Assembly (NCBI RefSeq): GCF_031453555.1
Contig: NZ_JAVIZM010000001.1
Location: 998,001 to 1,062,000 of the forward strand
Length of the DNA: 64,000 bases
DNA from: Bacillus sp. SLBN-46
Lineage (GTDB): Bacteria; Bacillota; Bacilli; Bacillales; Cytobacillaceae
Direction of reading: 5' to 3'
Shown here: positions 7,967-16,770 of the stretch, piece after piece
Numbering within the stretch: the first letter of the stretch is position 1
How the letters are laid out: every line of letters starts with the position of its first letter
Program-made: the position numbers and the translations under genes
Notes under the pieces: model-generated
Databases searched by the model: none
What the model was told of the DNA's origin: nothing
What the model saw: the letters and a program-made list of their open reading frames with translations, nothing else

Positions 7967-8791
7967 TTATTCTATTAACGATCCACTACTGTTAAAGTTA
8001 TATGTGACCCCATTGATTTCTCGTTCGCCGGTGGCCATTTTTCCTTTTTCGTCGAGGTAGTACCAACGGCTGCTTGAACGGGTCCAGCCTACTTGCATCG
8101 CTCCGTGTGTATCGAAGAAATACCAGTTATCTGCCACCTTATACCATCCTGTTATCATGGAGCCGGTCACTTCGTTGAGATAATACCATTTGCCTTTATC
8201 CTGAAGCCAGCCGGTTCGACGTTCGTTATTTTCATAAAAGTACCACATGGAATTTTCCTTGATCCAACCTCTTTTTGGTGCTTCCCCGACAGCTCGAACA
8301 TCATTTACAAACTCGTTCCATGTCACGCCATGAGAGGTGAGATAGGCCAGCGGGTCCATGTGGTCTGTACCGCCGAGATTTTTAGATACCCATGCGTGGG
8401 AAACCAAAGTTTGACCATCAATCGGCTTTAAATTCCGTTCTCTTAAAAGATGGGCGATGAGCCAGCAATAGCGACGATAGGAGTCTATAAACTTAGCATG
8501 GTCGCTTGTCTCACACAATTCCACATGAACATAACGAGCATTGCCTTTACCAGCGCCCCACGCTCTATAATCTGTACTTGCTGTTTGTACGATTGAATCC
8601 CAGTCGACAAAGAAGTGAACAAAGGCATTTCGATTGTCCCATTCTCTATGAAAATAAACGGACTCTGCTTCTGCTGTCGCTTCCGGTGTTGCTGTTGAAT
8701 GAGCCACTACACCTTCATATGCCCCCACTCCGTTGCGGTACGGATCTCTTGGTAAGCCAGGGATTAAATCTTTTTTAATTGGATAGTCCAT
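7967..8791 (-). CDS. N-acetylmuramoyl-L-alanine amidase with choline-binding-type repeats
   Basis: 274 residues. An Amidase_2 domain (about 1-170) has a first zinc-ligand His in V-V-A-H-S-T-A, the R-Y-V-H-V-E-L segment and a second His region in G-G-T-D-H-M-D-P. It is followed by four to five roughly 20-residue aromatic repeats of the form G-W...W-Y-Y-L/F, the CW_binding_1 type that binds choline or wall polymers. It cleaves the MurNAc-L-Ala bond. No signal peptide is visible, as in phage-type endolysins. It is the last gene of a minus-strand series with YvrJ, DUF2922 and DUF1659, but a terminator at 9035-9066 separates it from them. Confidence 0.9.
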   Translation of the reverse strand: MDYPIKKDLIPGLPRDPYRNGVGAYEGVVAHSTATPEATAEAESVYFHREWDNRNAFVHFFVDWDSIVQTASTDYRAWGAGKGNARYVHVELCETSDHAKFIDSYRRYCWLIAHLLRERNLKPIDGQTLVSHAWVSKNLGGTDHMDPLAYLTSHGVTWNEFVNDVRAVGEAPKRGWIKENSMWYFYENNERRTGWLQDKGKWYYLNEVTGSMITGWYKVADNWYFFDTHGAMQVGWTRSSSRWYYLDEKGKMATGEREINGVTYNFNSSGSLIE

Positions 8792-9034
8792 ATGCTTACT
8801 CTCCTTTACATTAATTAACCCACTGCATTTGTCGGTTGTAAGTGTTAATCATCATTATTTATAGTATTCAAAAGATCTTGATGCGTTCACTCCAGCTGTG
8901 CCCTCATTTTCTTTAACGTGCTTACTTTCCACTGTCAAACCGCTGAGATCGTCACCTTTTCCTTTTCGGCGATTTCCCTATTGATAGATCGTCAATCTAA
9001 CATTTTATCGAATGCAGCAAATTCATTTTAATAT

Positions 9035-9066
9035 AAAAAACACCCAACGCCGGAGAGCGAAGGGTG
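9035..9066 (-). terminator. Terminator after the yvrJ remnant
   Basis: Read on the minus strand, CACCC..CGC and GCG..GGGTG form a hairpin followed by TTTTTT. It follows the YvrJ-like sequence. The 240 bases between it and the amidase start hold nothing else that I recognise. Confidence 0.7.
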
Positions 9067-9089
9067 GTGCGCGACCGTTGCCTGTTTGA

Positions 9090-9228
9090 TCATGCCTTCA
9101 TGCGATCGGGGAGATTCTGTATCGATTGGACCACCATATCCAGCTTCGACTCAATCCGATAAAGCAGATACAAGGTGACAACTATGGGGAACCCCACCTC
9201 ACTGATGAGCGGAATGATTTGTTCCACG
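9090..9228 (-). pseudogene. yvrJ: YvrJ-family small membrane protein, frameshifted
   Basis: The GTG at 9228 has GAAAGGAG upstream and opens a frame reading V-E-Q-I-I-P-L-I-S-E-V-G-F-P-I-V, the typical YvrJ start. That frame ends after about 25 codons. The remainder of a YvrJ protein (L-Y-L-L-Y-R-I-E-S-K-L-D-M and onward to R-M-K-A stop) continues one frame over. One surplus A among three at 9180-9182 explains the break; with two A the joined product is 45 residues, the normal family size. YvrJ proteins are single-helix membrane proteins of unknown function, found with DUF1659 and DUF2922 as here. Confidence 0.75.
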
Positions 9229-9245
9229 AGATCTCACTCCTTTCT

Positions 9246-9290
9246 GGGGACAGTCCCTCAGCGCTTTAGTGCAGTGGGGGACAGTCCCTC
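9246..9290. repeat. 44-bp palindromic element, copy 4 (variant arms)
   Basis: Arms GGGGACAGTCCCTC and GGGGGACAGTCCCTC around AGCGCTTTAGTGCAGT. The second arm carries A instead of T at its centre, so the arms are direct repeats as well as nearly inverted ones. It lies between yvrJ and DUF2922. Confidence 0.9.
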
Positions 9291-9299
9291 ATTCTAGCA

Positions 9300-9518
9300 T
9301 TAAACTAGCTCGTAATCTGTTACATTACGCTCGACGATTCTTGCTCCTTTGACGTCAGCAAGCTTTCCGCTATTAGTGGAAAATACGTCGGCTGCGATGA
9401 TCTGTGCCATCGATAGCTTCACGACTTCTTCATCGACCGGCTCTTTTGGATTCTCAACCGAAATACGTGCGGTCTTTCCAAGCTCCGTACCGAATTCTAA
9501 CTCCAATGTTTTTGCCAT
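9300..9518 (-). CDS. DUF2922 family protein
   Basis: 72 residues. M-A-K-T-L-E-L-E-F at the start and the V-x-L-S-M-A-Q-I-I-A-A-D-V-F core are typical of DUF2922. The ATG at 9518 is chosen because GGAGGTG lies 6 bases upstream. It follows DUF1659 with a 36-base gap and precedes yvrJ, the usual Bacillaceae order. No biochemical role is established; the trio is small, highly expressed-looking (strong ribosome binding sites) and conserved in sporeformers. Confidence 0.88.
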   Translation of the reverse strand: MAKTLELEFGTELGKTARISVENPKEPVDEEVVKLSMAQIIAADVFSTNSGKLADVKGARIVERNVTDYELV

Positions 9519-9554
9519 TCTATTCACCTCCATTCAATAGTTTCATAAGGATTA

Positions 9555-9773
9555 CTACGCAATAATGTTAGTGTTGTCATTGCGCTCTACTTTGTTCAGC
9601 GTATCATTACATAACACACTGATTGCTTGTGCAGCCTGAAACAACTGGTCAGTGGTTGCTCCGCTTTTCACGTTGCTAAACGTTTTTGCACGGAGGATTG
9701 GATTTCCTTCCTCATCCACCCCGGTTTCAAACACCATTCGAAGCTTTGTACCTTCTAATAACGCTTGTGCCAT
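9555..9773 (-). CDS. DUF1659 family protein
   Basis: 72 residues matching DUF1659: L-R-M-V-F-E-T-G-x-D-E-E-G-N-P-I-L-R-A-K-T-F-S-N-V and the following helical Q-L-F-Q-A-A-Q-A-I. AAAGGAGGTGA stands 5 bases before ATG 9773, a near-perfect anti-16S match. It is the first gene of the DUF1659-DUF2922-YvrJ set. Function unknown. Confidence 0.88.
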   Translation of the reverse strand: MAQALLEGTKLRMVFETGVDEEGNPILRAKTFSNVKSGATTDQLFQAAQAISVLCNDTLNKVERNDNTNIIA

Positions 9774-9847
9774 CTCGCTCACCTCCTTTCACCTTCTATA
9801 TAGTGATTAAGAGGGGAAAGAGACAGGCTCGAGATAAAAAAATTTTG

Positions 9848-9899
9848 GGGGACAGTCCCCCAGTGCGGTACTGCTTTACTGTGCCGGGGGACTGTCCCC
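9848..9899. repeat. Palindromic element, copy 5 (long loop)
   Basis: Arms GGGGACAGTCCCCC and GGGGGACTGTCCCC with an enlarged loop (AGTGCGGTACTGC...) of about 24 bases instead of 16. It shows that the loop is the variable part of the element. Confidence 0.9.
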
Positions 9900-9902
9900 A
9901 AA

Positions 9903-9934
9903 CAAAAAAGGCCCCTTTTATCAAAGGGCCTTAA
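9903..9934 (-). terminator. Terminator of the secreted repeat-protein gene
   Basis: On the minus strand AAGGCCC...GGGGCCTTTTTT forms a hairpin with an inner TTT/AAA extension and a T tail, 15 bases beyond the stop at 9950. Confidence 0.85.
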
Positions 9935-9949
9935 CCAAAAACCAACACC

Positions 9950-10858
9950 TTATTCTCCTTCAGATCCCCAAGAGATCATGTATGTGTCTTCGTCGTTGTT
10001 AATGTAGATATAGATGTCGCCTGATTCCACTTCGCCGTTTTGCTTTGCCTGTGCCACTAGATCGTTTATCTGTGCTTCGGTTGCAGGTATGCCTACCGCA
10101 AGAGCAAGCTTGTTAAATAATTCACCGTATGCAAGGGCTCCCATAATTAACCCGTCCGGCATAACGAATCCAACCGTTTCTTCGCCGTAAAACAAATCAT
10201 ACGCATCTGATTCTGCGTCATATTCTACTGTTACACCATATGGAGCCGCAATATTAGACACAGATGTAGCCATATTTTCAATCAGTGCCCCGTCTGCACC
10301 AATGACTTTGCCTTCAATCGTTGTATTGGTTGCCATGCCTGTGCTATAGAAGAAATACGTTTTTCCATTAATAACGTTCCAACCAAGTAACATTTTTCCG
10401 CTAGAAAAATCTAGGAAGTACCACTTGCCGCCAGATTGTAACCAGCCCGTTCTCATGGATCCGTTTGAATTCAAGAAGTACCAGTCTGGACCAATCTTCA
10501 ACCAGCCCGTTTTCATTGCGCCGGAGTTATCAAGGTAATACCATTTATTTGAAACGTAAACCCAACCTGTTTTCATTGCACCACTTGTAGTGAAATAATA
10601 CCATTTGTTGTTGACCAGGACCCAGCCCGTTTTCATGATGCCTGATGCATCAAAGTAGTACCATTTACTACCTAGAAGGAGCCAGCCTTTTTGCAATGTC
10701 CCGCTTGCATTGTAATAAGTCCAGTAGCTACCTTTTTTTACCCACTGATTTTGGTACTTAGCAACCGTTGTACCACTGGTTGCTGCAAAGGATGAAACAG
10801 GAGAAGAAAGTAGCGTTAAACCAGTAACCAAGGCCACAGCCTGTAGTGTCTTTTTCAT
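9950..10858 (-). CDS. Secreted choline-binding-repeat protein with novel C-terminal domain
   Basis: 302 residues. The signal peptide is cleaved near S-S-F-A-A-T (about residue 26). About seven tandem 20-residue CW_binding_1-type repeats follow (residues 33-170), each with a G-W at the start and a W-Y-Y/W-Y-F core. The final ~120 residues (T-T-I-E-G-K-V-I-G-A-D onward) are acidic and contain no domain I recognise. The repeats are the same kind as in the nearby amidase, so both products probably bind the same wall ligand. There is no catalytic motif; a surface or assembly role is inferred. Confidence 0.8.
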   Translation of the reverse strand: MKKTLQAVALVTGLTLLSSPVSSFAATSGTTVAKYQNQWVKKGSYWTYYNASGTLQKGWLLLGSKWYYFDASGIMKTGWVLVNNKWYYFTTSGAMKTGWVYVSNKWYYLDNSGAMKTGWLKIGPDWYFLNSNGSMRTGWLQSGGKWYFLDFSSGKMLLGWNVINGKTYFFYSTGMATNTTIEGKVIGADGALIENMATSVSNIAAPYGVTVEYDAESDAYDLFYGEETVGFVMPDGLIMGALAYGELFNKLALAVGIPATEAQINDLVAQAKQNGEVESGDIYIYINNDEDTYMISWGSEGE

Positions 10859-11078
10859 ATATTTGCCCCCTATATATCTAGTACATACTGCTTCATTCTA
10901 CTATCCTAGTATATTTGTAGTAAATGGTACATTTTGAGGAAAAGAAGGGGGGAGTTGGGAGTAAAAAAGAGGTCTGTTACCCTTTCGAATAAGAAAAATT
11001 ATTTTTCAAACCCCCTGTAACCAACTACCCGGCAGAATCGTCATAATTATAAAGACCTATTTAGGTGGTGTGAAAATC

Positions 11079-11252
11079 ATGAGGCAATTAGACCACATTG
11101 CTTTTAAGCAACAAAGAGCCCAGCAAATTTATCGGGAACAGCTTAATAAGAAGAAAATGGCGCAAAAAGAAAAACGGGACGTCATCTTATTTGTTATTTA
11201 CATTGGTTTGGGAAGCCTGGCTTTAGCCGCGTATGAGGTTTTATTCCATTAA
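11079..11252 (+). CDS. Small single-pass membrane protein
   Basis: 57 residues: a strongly basic, Gln/Lys-rich N-terminal half and one hydrophobic segment (about 38-54, I-L-F-V-I-Y-I-G-L-G-S-L-A-L-A-A-Y). The ATG at 11079 lies 8 bases after AGGTGGTG. No family is recognised. It is convergent with pgcA and overlaps the terminator region. Confidence 0.5.
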   Translation: MRQLDHIAFKQQRAQQIYREQLNKKKMAQKEKRDVILFVIYIGLGSLALAAYEVLFH

Positions 11253-11286
11253 AAAAGCCCCTGCCTACAAAAATAGACAAGGGCTC
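11251..11286 (-). terminator. Terminator of pgcA
   Basis: On the minus strand GAGCCCTTGTCTA pairs with TAGGCAGGGGCTTTTTT around TTTTTG. It is directly downstream of the pgcA stop. Confidence 0.8.
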
Positions 11287-11293
11287 AAACCAG

Positions 11294-13027
11294 TTATCCT
11301 ACAATTTCCTGAACTCTATTCATAACCGCCGTTTGAATGGAAGACAATTTCATCTGGCTATCCTCTAGTGACGCACCTTTCACCGCAAAGTAGAACTTTG
11401 CCTTTGGCTCCGTGCCTGAAGGACGCAGGCAGAACCAAGAGCCATCTGCCAAGTGGTACTTTAAGACATTGGAACGAGGGAGGTCAATCTGGCTTTCTGC
11501 GCCATCAGCCACTCGGATAGAAGTAGCATAATCCTCAATTGCCGCAACTTCGATTCCAGCCACTTCACTCATTCTTTCCGCTCTAAATGTCTCCATCAAG
11601 CTAGCAATCTGTTCCGCACCATTTTTTCCTTTTAACGTAATGGACTGAAGTGATTCCTGATAGAAACCGTATTTTTCAAAAATAGCTTGAAGGCCTTCGT
11701 ACAATGTCATGCCTTTAGCTTTATAATAAGCCGCTACCTCTGCTGCGAAAATCGCTGATTGAACGGCGTCCTTATCACGCACGAAATCACCGATCAAATA
11801 GCCATAGCTTTCTTCGTAACCGAATAGGAAAGTGTGCTCGCCGCTTTGCTCAAACTCATTGATTTTTTCACCGATGAATTTAAAGCCAGTCAGTGTATCC
11901 ATCGCTTGAACACCGTAGTGCTCGGCAATCGCACGACCGATTTCAGAAGTAACGATCGTTTTAATCACGACGCCATTTGCAGGCAATGTTCCTTGCGCTT
12001 GTTTTTGCGATAACAAATACTCAAGCATTAGGGCACCCAACTGGTTACCGGTTAGAACCGTATATTCACCGGCACTATTTTTCACAGCTACACCTAAACG
12101 GTCTGCATCCGGATCTGTTGCCATCAATACGTCCGCACCGATTTCGTCGCCTACTTTAATCGCTAATTCAAAGGCCGCATGCTCCTCCGGATTGGGCGAT
12201 TTCACGGTTGAGAAGTTGGCATCAGGAAGTTCTTGTTCCGCCACCACTGTTACATTTTCAAAACCGAATGCCTTTAGACCGGCACGAACTGGCTTGTTCC
12301 CGGTACCGTGTAATGGAGTAAAAACAACTTTCAATTCCTTTGCCACGCTAGCCACGATTTCAGGGTTCAGCTGAAGTGTTTTTAACTGCTCGACATAGGC
12401 ATTGTCAATTTCTTCACCCACATAAGTTAGTAATCCGCTTGCAAGCAATTCCTGCTCCTCAGCCACTTCAACAGCTAACTCGTTTTCAACCAGGTTCACA
12501 TAGCGGATAATCGTATCGGCTGCTTCAGGAGGAAGCTGCCCGCCGTCTTCGCCGTACACTTTAAAGCCGTTATATTCCGGTGGATTATGGCTCGCTGTAA
12601 CGACAGCACCGGAAAACGCATGTAAGTAACGAACAGCATAAGAAAGGACTGGTGTTGGACGAAGCGCATCAAATACATACGCTTTCACGCCATGCTTTCC
12701 AACTGTCTTTGCTACTTCCAACGCAAATTCAGGAGACTTATGACGAGAATCATAAGCAATCACGATCCCGCGTTTCATGGCTTCTTCGCCCTGTTCCACG
12801 ATATATTGAGCAAGACCTTCTGCAGCTCGACGGATCGTATAGGTATTTAAACGGTTAGTTCCAGGTCCAAGCTCACCGCGCATTCCGCCTGTACCGAATT
12901 CAAGGTGTTTATAAAAGCTATCCTCTAACAGACCTGCGTTATCCTTAATTTCTACTAACTTGTCATTTAGATCTTTTTCTAATGCTGAAAAAGAGAACCA
13001 TTTATCTGCATGTTGTGTCCAATTCAA
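11294..13027 (-). CDS. pgcA: Alpha-phosphoglucomutase/phosphomannomutase
   Basis: 577 residues, the size of Bacillus PgcA. All four mutase regions are visible: phosphoserine loop T-A-S-H-N-P-P, metal loop D-P-D-A-D-R, sugar-binding G-E-E-S-Y-G and phosphate-binding R-P-S-G-T-E-P. It interconverts hexose-1-phosphate and hexose-6-phosphate for glycolipid and wall polymer synthesis. Beside a GH130 phosphorylase locus it could also feed mannose-1-phosphate into mannose-6-phosphate. It starts with TTG, supported by GGAGAG 7 bases upstream; the nearby ATG is out of frame. It is transcribed in the same direction as the LacI gene, 77 bases downstream of it. Confidence 0.93.
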   Translation of the reverse strand: MNWTQHADKWFSFSALEKDLNDKLVEIKDNAGLLEDSFYKHLEFGTGGMRGELGPGTNRLNTYTIRRAAEGLAQYIVEQGEEAMKRGIVIAYDSRHKSPEFALEVAKTVGKHGVKAYVFDALRPTPVLSYAVRYLHAFSGAVVTASHNPPEYNGFKVYGEDGGQLPPEAADTIIRYVNLVENELAVEVAEEQELLASGLLTYVGEEIDNAYVEQLKTLQLNPEIVASVAKELKVVFTPLHGTGNKPVRAGLKAFGFENVTVVAEQELPDANFSTVKSPNPEEHAAFELAIKVGDEIGADVLMATDPDADRLGVAVKNSAGEYTVLTGNQLGALMLEYLLSQKQAQGTLPANGVVIKTIVTSEIGRAIAEHYGVQAMDTLTGFKFIGEKINEFEQSGEHTFLFGYEESYGYLIGDFVRDKDAVQSAIFAAEVAAYYKAKGMTLYEGLQAIFEKYGFYQESLQSITLKGKNGAEQIASLMETFRAERMSEVAGIEVAAIEDYATSIRVADGAESQIDLPRSNVLKYHLADGSWFCLRPSGTEPKAKFYFAVKGASLEDSQMKLSSIQTAVMNRVQEIVG

Positions 13028-13104
13028 AAGCCATCTCTCCTTCTTTTTTTTCCTCTTTTAAGAATAAACCCTGTCCGGAATTTGGACAAGGTGTATTTGT
13101 GGAT

Positions 13105-14133
13105 TTATCCATTTTTATGGAATGCTGCTGTTGAATCTCTCACTAGCAATTTTGTCGGAAGGAGGATTTCCTGAATCGGCTCATCCCTATGATGGATTCG
13201 CCACCAAAGCTGCTCCACCGCTTTTTTACCAAAGTACTTTAAATCAATGTCCATGGTCGTAATTTTTGGCGTGGCAATTTGTGATAACTGGCCGTTATCA
13301 AAGTTACAAACCGACACCTCCTCGGGAACCTTGTAGCCTTTTTGCTGTAATAAGGAAGTAATCAGGAAGCCATGGCCATCGTTCACGCAGAACCAGGCAC
13401 TAGGCTTCGTATCCAACGCTTCAAAATACTGATTTAATTCCCCTAAATCTTCTTGCGCTTTTGTAAAAATGAACTCATGCTTCGGCTCCAACCCGTAATT
13501 TCTAAGCGCAAGTAAATACCCATCTAATCGTTCTTGATAGCTCGGTGAAAAATGTACATCACCGACAAAGCCGATCTCTTGATGGCCTAGTTGGATTAAA
13601 TGTTCAACTGCCGAGAACGCACCGAACCGATTGTTAGTTAAAATTGCATCGGCCTGCAAGCTTGGTTCATGATGGTCAATAAGAACCGTTGGAATGCCGG
13701 TTTCGATTACTTTTGCAATATAATCTGTACTAATATGAGATAAAATCAGGATGCCATCGATTTGATGGTTAGAGAGCAGGCTAGGTAAAATTAACTTCTC
13801 TTTTGAATCACTATTAATCGATTCAATGAACAAATTCATGCCACGGTCTCTGACTTCTTTTTCCACACTTAAGTAAATTTCTCCAAAGAAGCTGACAAGT
13901 GAAAAAGCAAAATCGGAAGCAATCAATGCGATGTTTTTGGGTCCAGTGGTGTGTTCAGATTGCTTCAGCTTACGGCTGCCTGCATATTGATACCCTAATT
14001 CATCGGCTACCTTTTGAACCAACTGTCTTGTTTCCTCACTAACCCCTGGTTTCCCCGAAAGAGCTTGAGACACCGAGTTCTTCGATATGTTTAGCCGATC
14101 GGCTATATCTTGCATCGATACCTTTCTTTCCAT
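13105..14133 (-). CDS. LacI-family transcriptional regulator
   Basis: 342 residues. The N-terminal HTH (M-Q-D-I-A-D-R-L-N-I-S-K-N-S-V-S-Q-A-L-S-G-K) and hinge helix are followed by a periplasmic-binding-protein-like sensor domain with S-Y-Q-E-R-L-D-G-Y and W-F-C-V-N-D-G. It is divergent from the ABC/glycosidase operon. The 430-base gap between them holds a perfect TTGTAACGTTACAA palindrome and a second, looser site at the likely +1 of that operon, so it is the probable repressor, released by an unknown sugar. GGGAGA precedes the ATG. Confidence 0.9.
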   Translation of the reverse strand: MERKVSMQDIADRLNISKNSVSQALSGKPGVSEETRQLVQKVADELGYQYAGSRKLKQSEHTTGPKNIALIASDFAFSLVSFFGEIYLSVEKEVRDRGMNLFIESINSDSKEKLILPSLLSNHQIDGILILSHISTDYIAKVIETGIPTVLIDHHEPSLQADAILTNNRFGAFSAVEHLIQLGHQEIGFVGDVHFSPSYQERLDGYLLALRNYGLEPKHEFIFTKAQEDLGELNQYFEALDTKPSAWFCVNDGHGFLITSLLQQKGYKVPEEVSVCNFDNGQLSQIATPKITTMDIDLKYFGKKAVEQLWWRIHHRDEPIQEILLPTKLLVRDSTAAFHKNG

Positions 14134-14197
14134 ATAACATTCTCCCTTTATATAGTAACTTTACGTTATCTTTAATTTGTCATTCGTTGTAACTTTA

Positions 14198-14211
14198 TTG
14201 TAACGTTACAA
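14198..14211. promoter_or_regulatory. LacI-type operator, near the regulator gene
   Basis: TTGTAACGTTACAA is a perfect 14-bp palindrome with the central CG typical of LacI-family sites. It is about 65 bases upstream of the regulator start, which suggests autoregulation. Confidence 0.65.
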
Positions 14212-14291
14212 CATTGTTATTGCAATAGAACTTTACGTATTGTGTAAGGTGAATTTTGTGTTGGTTCTGTAAATTTTTCGCGAAATAATGT

Positions 14292-14342
14292 TTGACATTA
14301 CAGATTTACAGTGTAATAATGTTCTTGTAACGTTAATTACAA
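14292..14342 (+). promoter_or_regulatory. Promoter and second operator of the sugar operon
   Basis: TTGACA at 14292-14297, a 16-base spacer and TAATAA at 14314-14319 form a sigma-A-type promoter. TTGTAA-CGTTAA-TTACAA at 14325-14342 sits at the expected transcription start, so a bound repressor would block initiation. Confidence 0.6.
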
Positions 14343-14566
14343 CATTACAAGATAAGTAATTTGCTATTTTTGTAATGATGAAATCATTTATAGGAAATGA
14401 GGGATTACGGCAAGACTGACCTTCCATGACAAATGATTACATGATCATTGTAAATTTTTTTGCAGAACAATGATAGCGTTATCATACTTTATTTTTCGTA
14501 GATTCGTAATCATGTTTTTAACTTCTTCAAATTAAGACAAGATATTAATAATTGGAGGAATTTAGG

Positions 14567-15892
14567 ATGAAAATAAAAAAAGTAGCATCGATCTTATTTG
14601 CAGCATCACTTACTGTTTCCGGTCTTGCAGGATGTTCAACAGGAAACAAGGATTCAAAAACAGCAGGTTCAAAAGATGGAGTAACAACGATTGAATTCTG
14701 GGCCGCTCCAAACCCAACGCAACAAGTATATTGGAAGGAAGTAGCGGAGGAATTCACAAAAGAAAATCCTAAAATCAAAGTAAATGTTAGTCCGATGAAG
14801 GAAAGCCCAACATCTGAAGCAAGCATCCAATCAGCGATCGCTGGTGGAAGTGCTCCAACATTATCTGAAAACATTAACCGTGGGTTCGCGGCACAATTAG
14901 CAGATAGTAAAGCGCTTGTTCCACTGGATGAATTAGATGGATGGAAGGAAGTAACTGAAAGCCGTAAGATGGAAAATACAATGAAGGGCTGGGAATTCGC
15001 AGACGGCCACCAATATGTATTACCAATCTACTCTAACGCGATGTTATTTGGTTGGAGACTCGATATCTTAAAAGAGCTTGGCTTTAACGAAGCACCAAAA
15101 ACCTACAGCGAAATGCTAGCTGTTGCTAAGAAATTAAAAGAAAAATATCCTGATAAATATGTTTGGGCAAAAGCGGACTTAGCTGACCCAACGGCTTGGA
15201 AGAGATGGTTTGACTTCTTCATGCTTTACGATGCAGCGTCAAACGGTAACAAGTTTGTGGAAGGAACAAAATTCACTGGCGAAGCAAAAGCAGGCGAACA
15301 AGTTCTTTCATTAGTTGATGGTCTTCGTAAAGAGAATGCGTTACTTCCGAAGCAAGCAAAAGATCCATTTGAAAGTGGATTAGGAATCTTCACTGACATT
15401 GGTCCTTGGACTATTCCATACTGGGCAGACAAATTCCCGGATATGAAGTTTAACGAAACTTATACATTAGCATTACCGCCAGTTCCAGATGATATGGACC
15501 CGGCAAACGCGAAAACTTTCGCTGATACAAAAGGTTTAGTTGTATACGCTTCTGCAACGAAAGAACAACAAAAAGCAGCAATGGAATTCATCAAGTGGGT
15601 GTATGCTAACCCTGAAAATGATGTGAAATGGCTTGAAAAGACAAGCTTACCACCTGCACGTGATGATTTAACATCTAATGATGCGTTCAAAGCGTTCTTT
15701 GATAAAAACCCAGCATTACAACCATATGCAGCCGCTGTTCCAAACGGAATTCCTTCAATGGATAACGCTAAATACAATGATATTCAAACATTAATTGGCC
15801 AACAGGCATTCAATCCAGTAGTAAAGGGTGAAAAAGATCCAAAAACTGCATGGAAGGATATGCAGAAGGCTATTGAGGGGGCTCTTAAGTAA
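14567..15892 (+). CDS. Sugar ABC transporter substrate-binding lipoprotein
   Basis: About 441 residues. The lipobox S-G-L-A-G-C (Cys about 23) anchors it to the membrane. The mature part has the extracellular solute-binding family 1 pattern (T-I-E-F-W-A-A-P-N, F-T-K-E-N-P-K-I-K-V and a W-K-x-F-x-x-W-type C-terminal region). It should capture an oligosaccharide. The ATG at 14567 is preferred to the in-frame TTG at 14552 because GGAGGA lies 7 bases before it. It is the first gene of the LacI-controlled operon and its stop overlaps the next start (TAATG). Confidence 0.92.
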   Translation: MKIKKVASILFAASLTVSGLAGCSTGNKDSKTAGSKDGVTTIEFWAAPNPTQQVYWKEVAEEFTKENPKIKVNVSPMKESPTSEASIQSAIAGGSAPTLSENINRGFAAQLADSKALVPLDELDGWKEVTESRKMENTMKGWEFADGHQYVLPIYSNAMLFGWRLDILKELGFNEAPKTYSEMLAVAKKLKEKYPDKYVWAKADLADPTAWKRWFDFFMLYDAASNGNKFVEGTKFTGEAKAGEQVLSLVDGLRKENALLPKQAKDPFESGLGIFTDIGPWTIPYWADKFPDMKFNETYTLALPPVPDDMDPANAKTFADTKGLVVYASATKEQQKAAMEFIKWVYANPENDVKWLEKTSLPPARDDLTSNDAFKAFFDKNPALQPYAAAVPNGIPSMDNAKYNDIQTLIGQQAFNPVVKGEKDPKTAWKDMQKAIEGALK

Positions 15893-16770
15893 TGAGCACG
15901 AAACAAGGAAGGTTGGGCTGGCTTTTTGCCAGTCCTTATCTTTTATACGCCATTGTTTTCTTTCTAATTCCGCTGGTGTGGTCATTATTTCTTTCTTTTA
16001 CTGATTGGAACTTAATTGCGCCTACGTTCAGTTTCGTGGGATTGGAAAATTATTCGGAGGCTTTTAAAAGTCCAGGAGTACAATCGGCTTTCTTTGTATC
16101 ATTTAAATTTATGGCCGTGTTTGTCCCATTGGTGATTGCGTCATCGATTATCGTGGCCTTGATCGTTCAAGGATTACCGAAATTCAAAGGGTTATTTTTA
16201 ATTGGCTTTTTCCTTCCTTACTTAGCGTCAGGGGTTGTTTCCTCTCTGATTATAAAAGGACTTTTATCGTATAACAGTCCGGTGAATGAATTTTTACGAG
16301 GGTCGTTAGGTTTAGATATTGACTGGCTTGGAAGCCCGTTTGCGGCATTGTTTACGGTTGCCGTCATTATCGCTTGGAAATTCACTGGCTACTATGCGCT
16401 TATTTTAACATCAGGCTTTGAAAGCATTGATAAGGAAGTATACGAAGCAGCTAGTATCGATGGAGTGACAGGTTGGCAGCGTTTTTGGAAGATTACGTTC
16501 CCGCTTCTATACCCGGCATTGTTTACGGTCTTAATTTTATCGATTGGTGTGACGTTCGGTATTTTCACAGAGGTGTACCAGTTAACAGGCGGTGGACCAA
16601 ACTTTGCAACGAATACATGGCAAATGGAGATTTTCACAAGAGCATTCTCTAATCTTCAGGCAGGATATGCTTCTGCGATAGCAATCATTGCTTCTGTTGT
16701 CACGTTTATTTCGATTTTTATCATCCGAAAACTTCTAGAAATGTGGGGGAAACGAAATGGATGGAGCTAA
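15892..16770 (+). CDS. Sugar ABC transporter permease (MalF type)
   Basis: 292 residues with six predicted membrane helices. The EAA loop (E-A-A-S-I-D-G-V-T-G-W-Q-R-F-W-K-I-T-F-P) that docks onto the ATPase is at about 184-203. L-T-G-G-G-P-N-F-A-T is the typical MalF-type motif after it. It pairs with the next permease, which it overlaps by 14 bases. No ATPase gene is in the operon, so a shared MsmX-type ATPase is expected. Confidence 0.92.
   Translation: MSTKQGRLGWLFASPYLLYAIVFFLIPLVWSLFLSFTDWNLIAPTFSFVGLENYSEAFKSPGVQSAFFVSFKFMAVFVPLVIASSIIVALIVQGLPKFKGLFLIGFFLPYLASGVVSSLIIKGLLSYNSPVNEFLRGSLGLDIDWLGSPFAALFTVAVIIAWKFTGYYALILTSGFESIDKEVYEAASIDGVTGWQRFWKITFPLLYPALFTVLILSIGVTFGIFTEVYQLTGGGPNFATNTWQMEIFTRAFSNLQAGYASAIAIIASVVTFISIFIIRKLLEMWGKRNGWS

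Noticed and set aside
7967..10858. Prophage lysis cassette
   Set aside because: The amidase is endolysin-like, but no holin, tail, portal or integrase genes are nearby; the small genes are the chromosomal DUF1659/DUF2922/YvrJ set.
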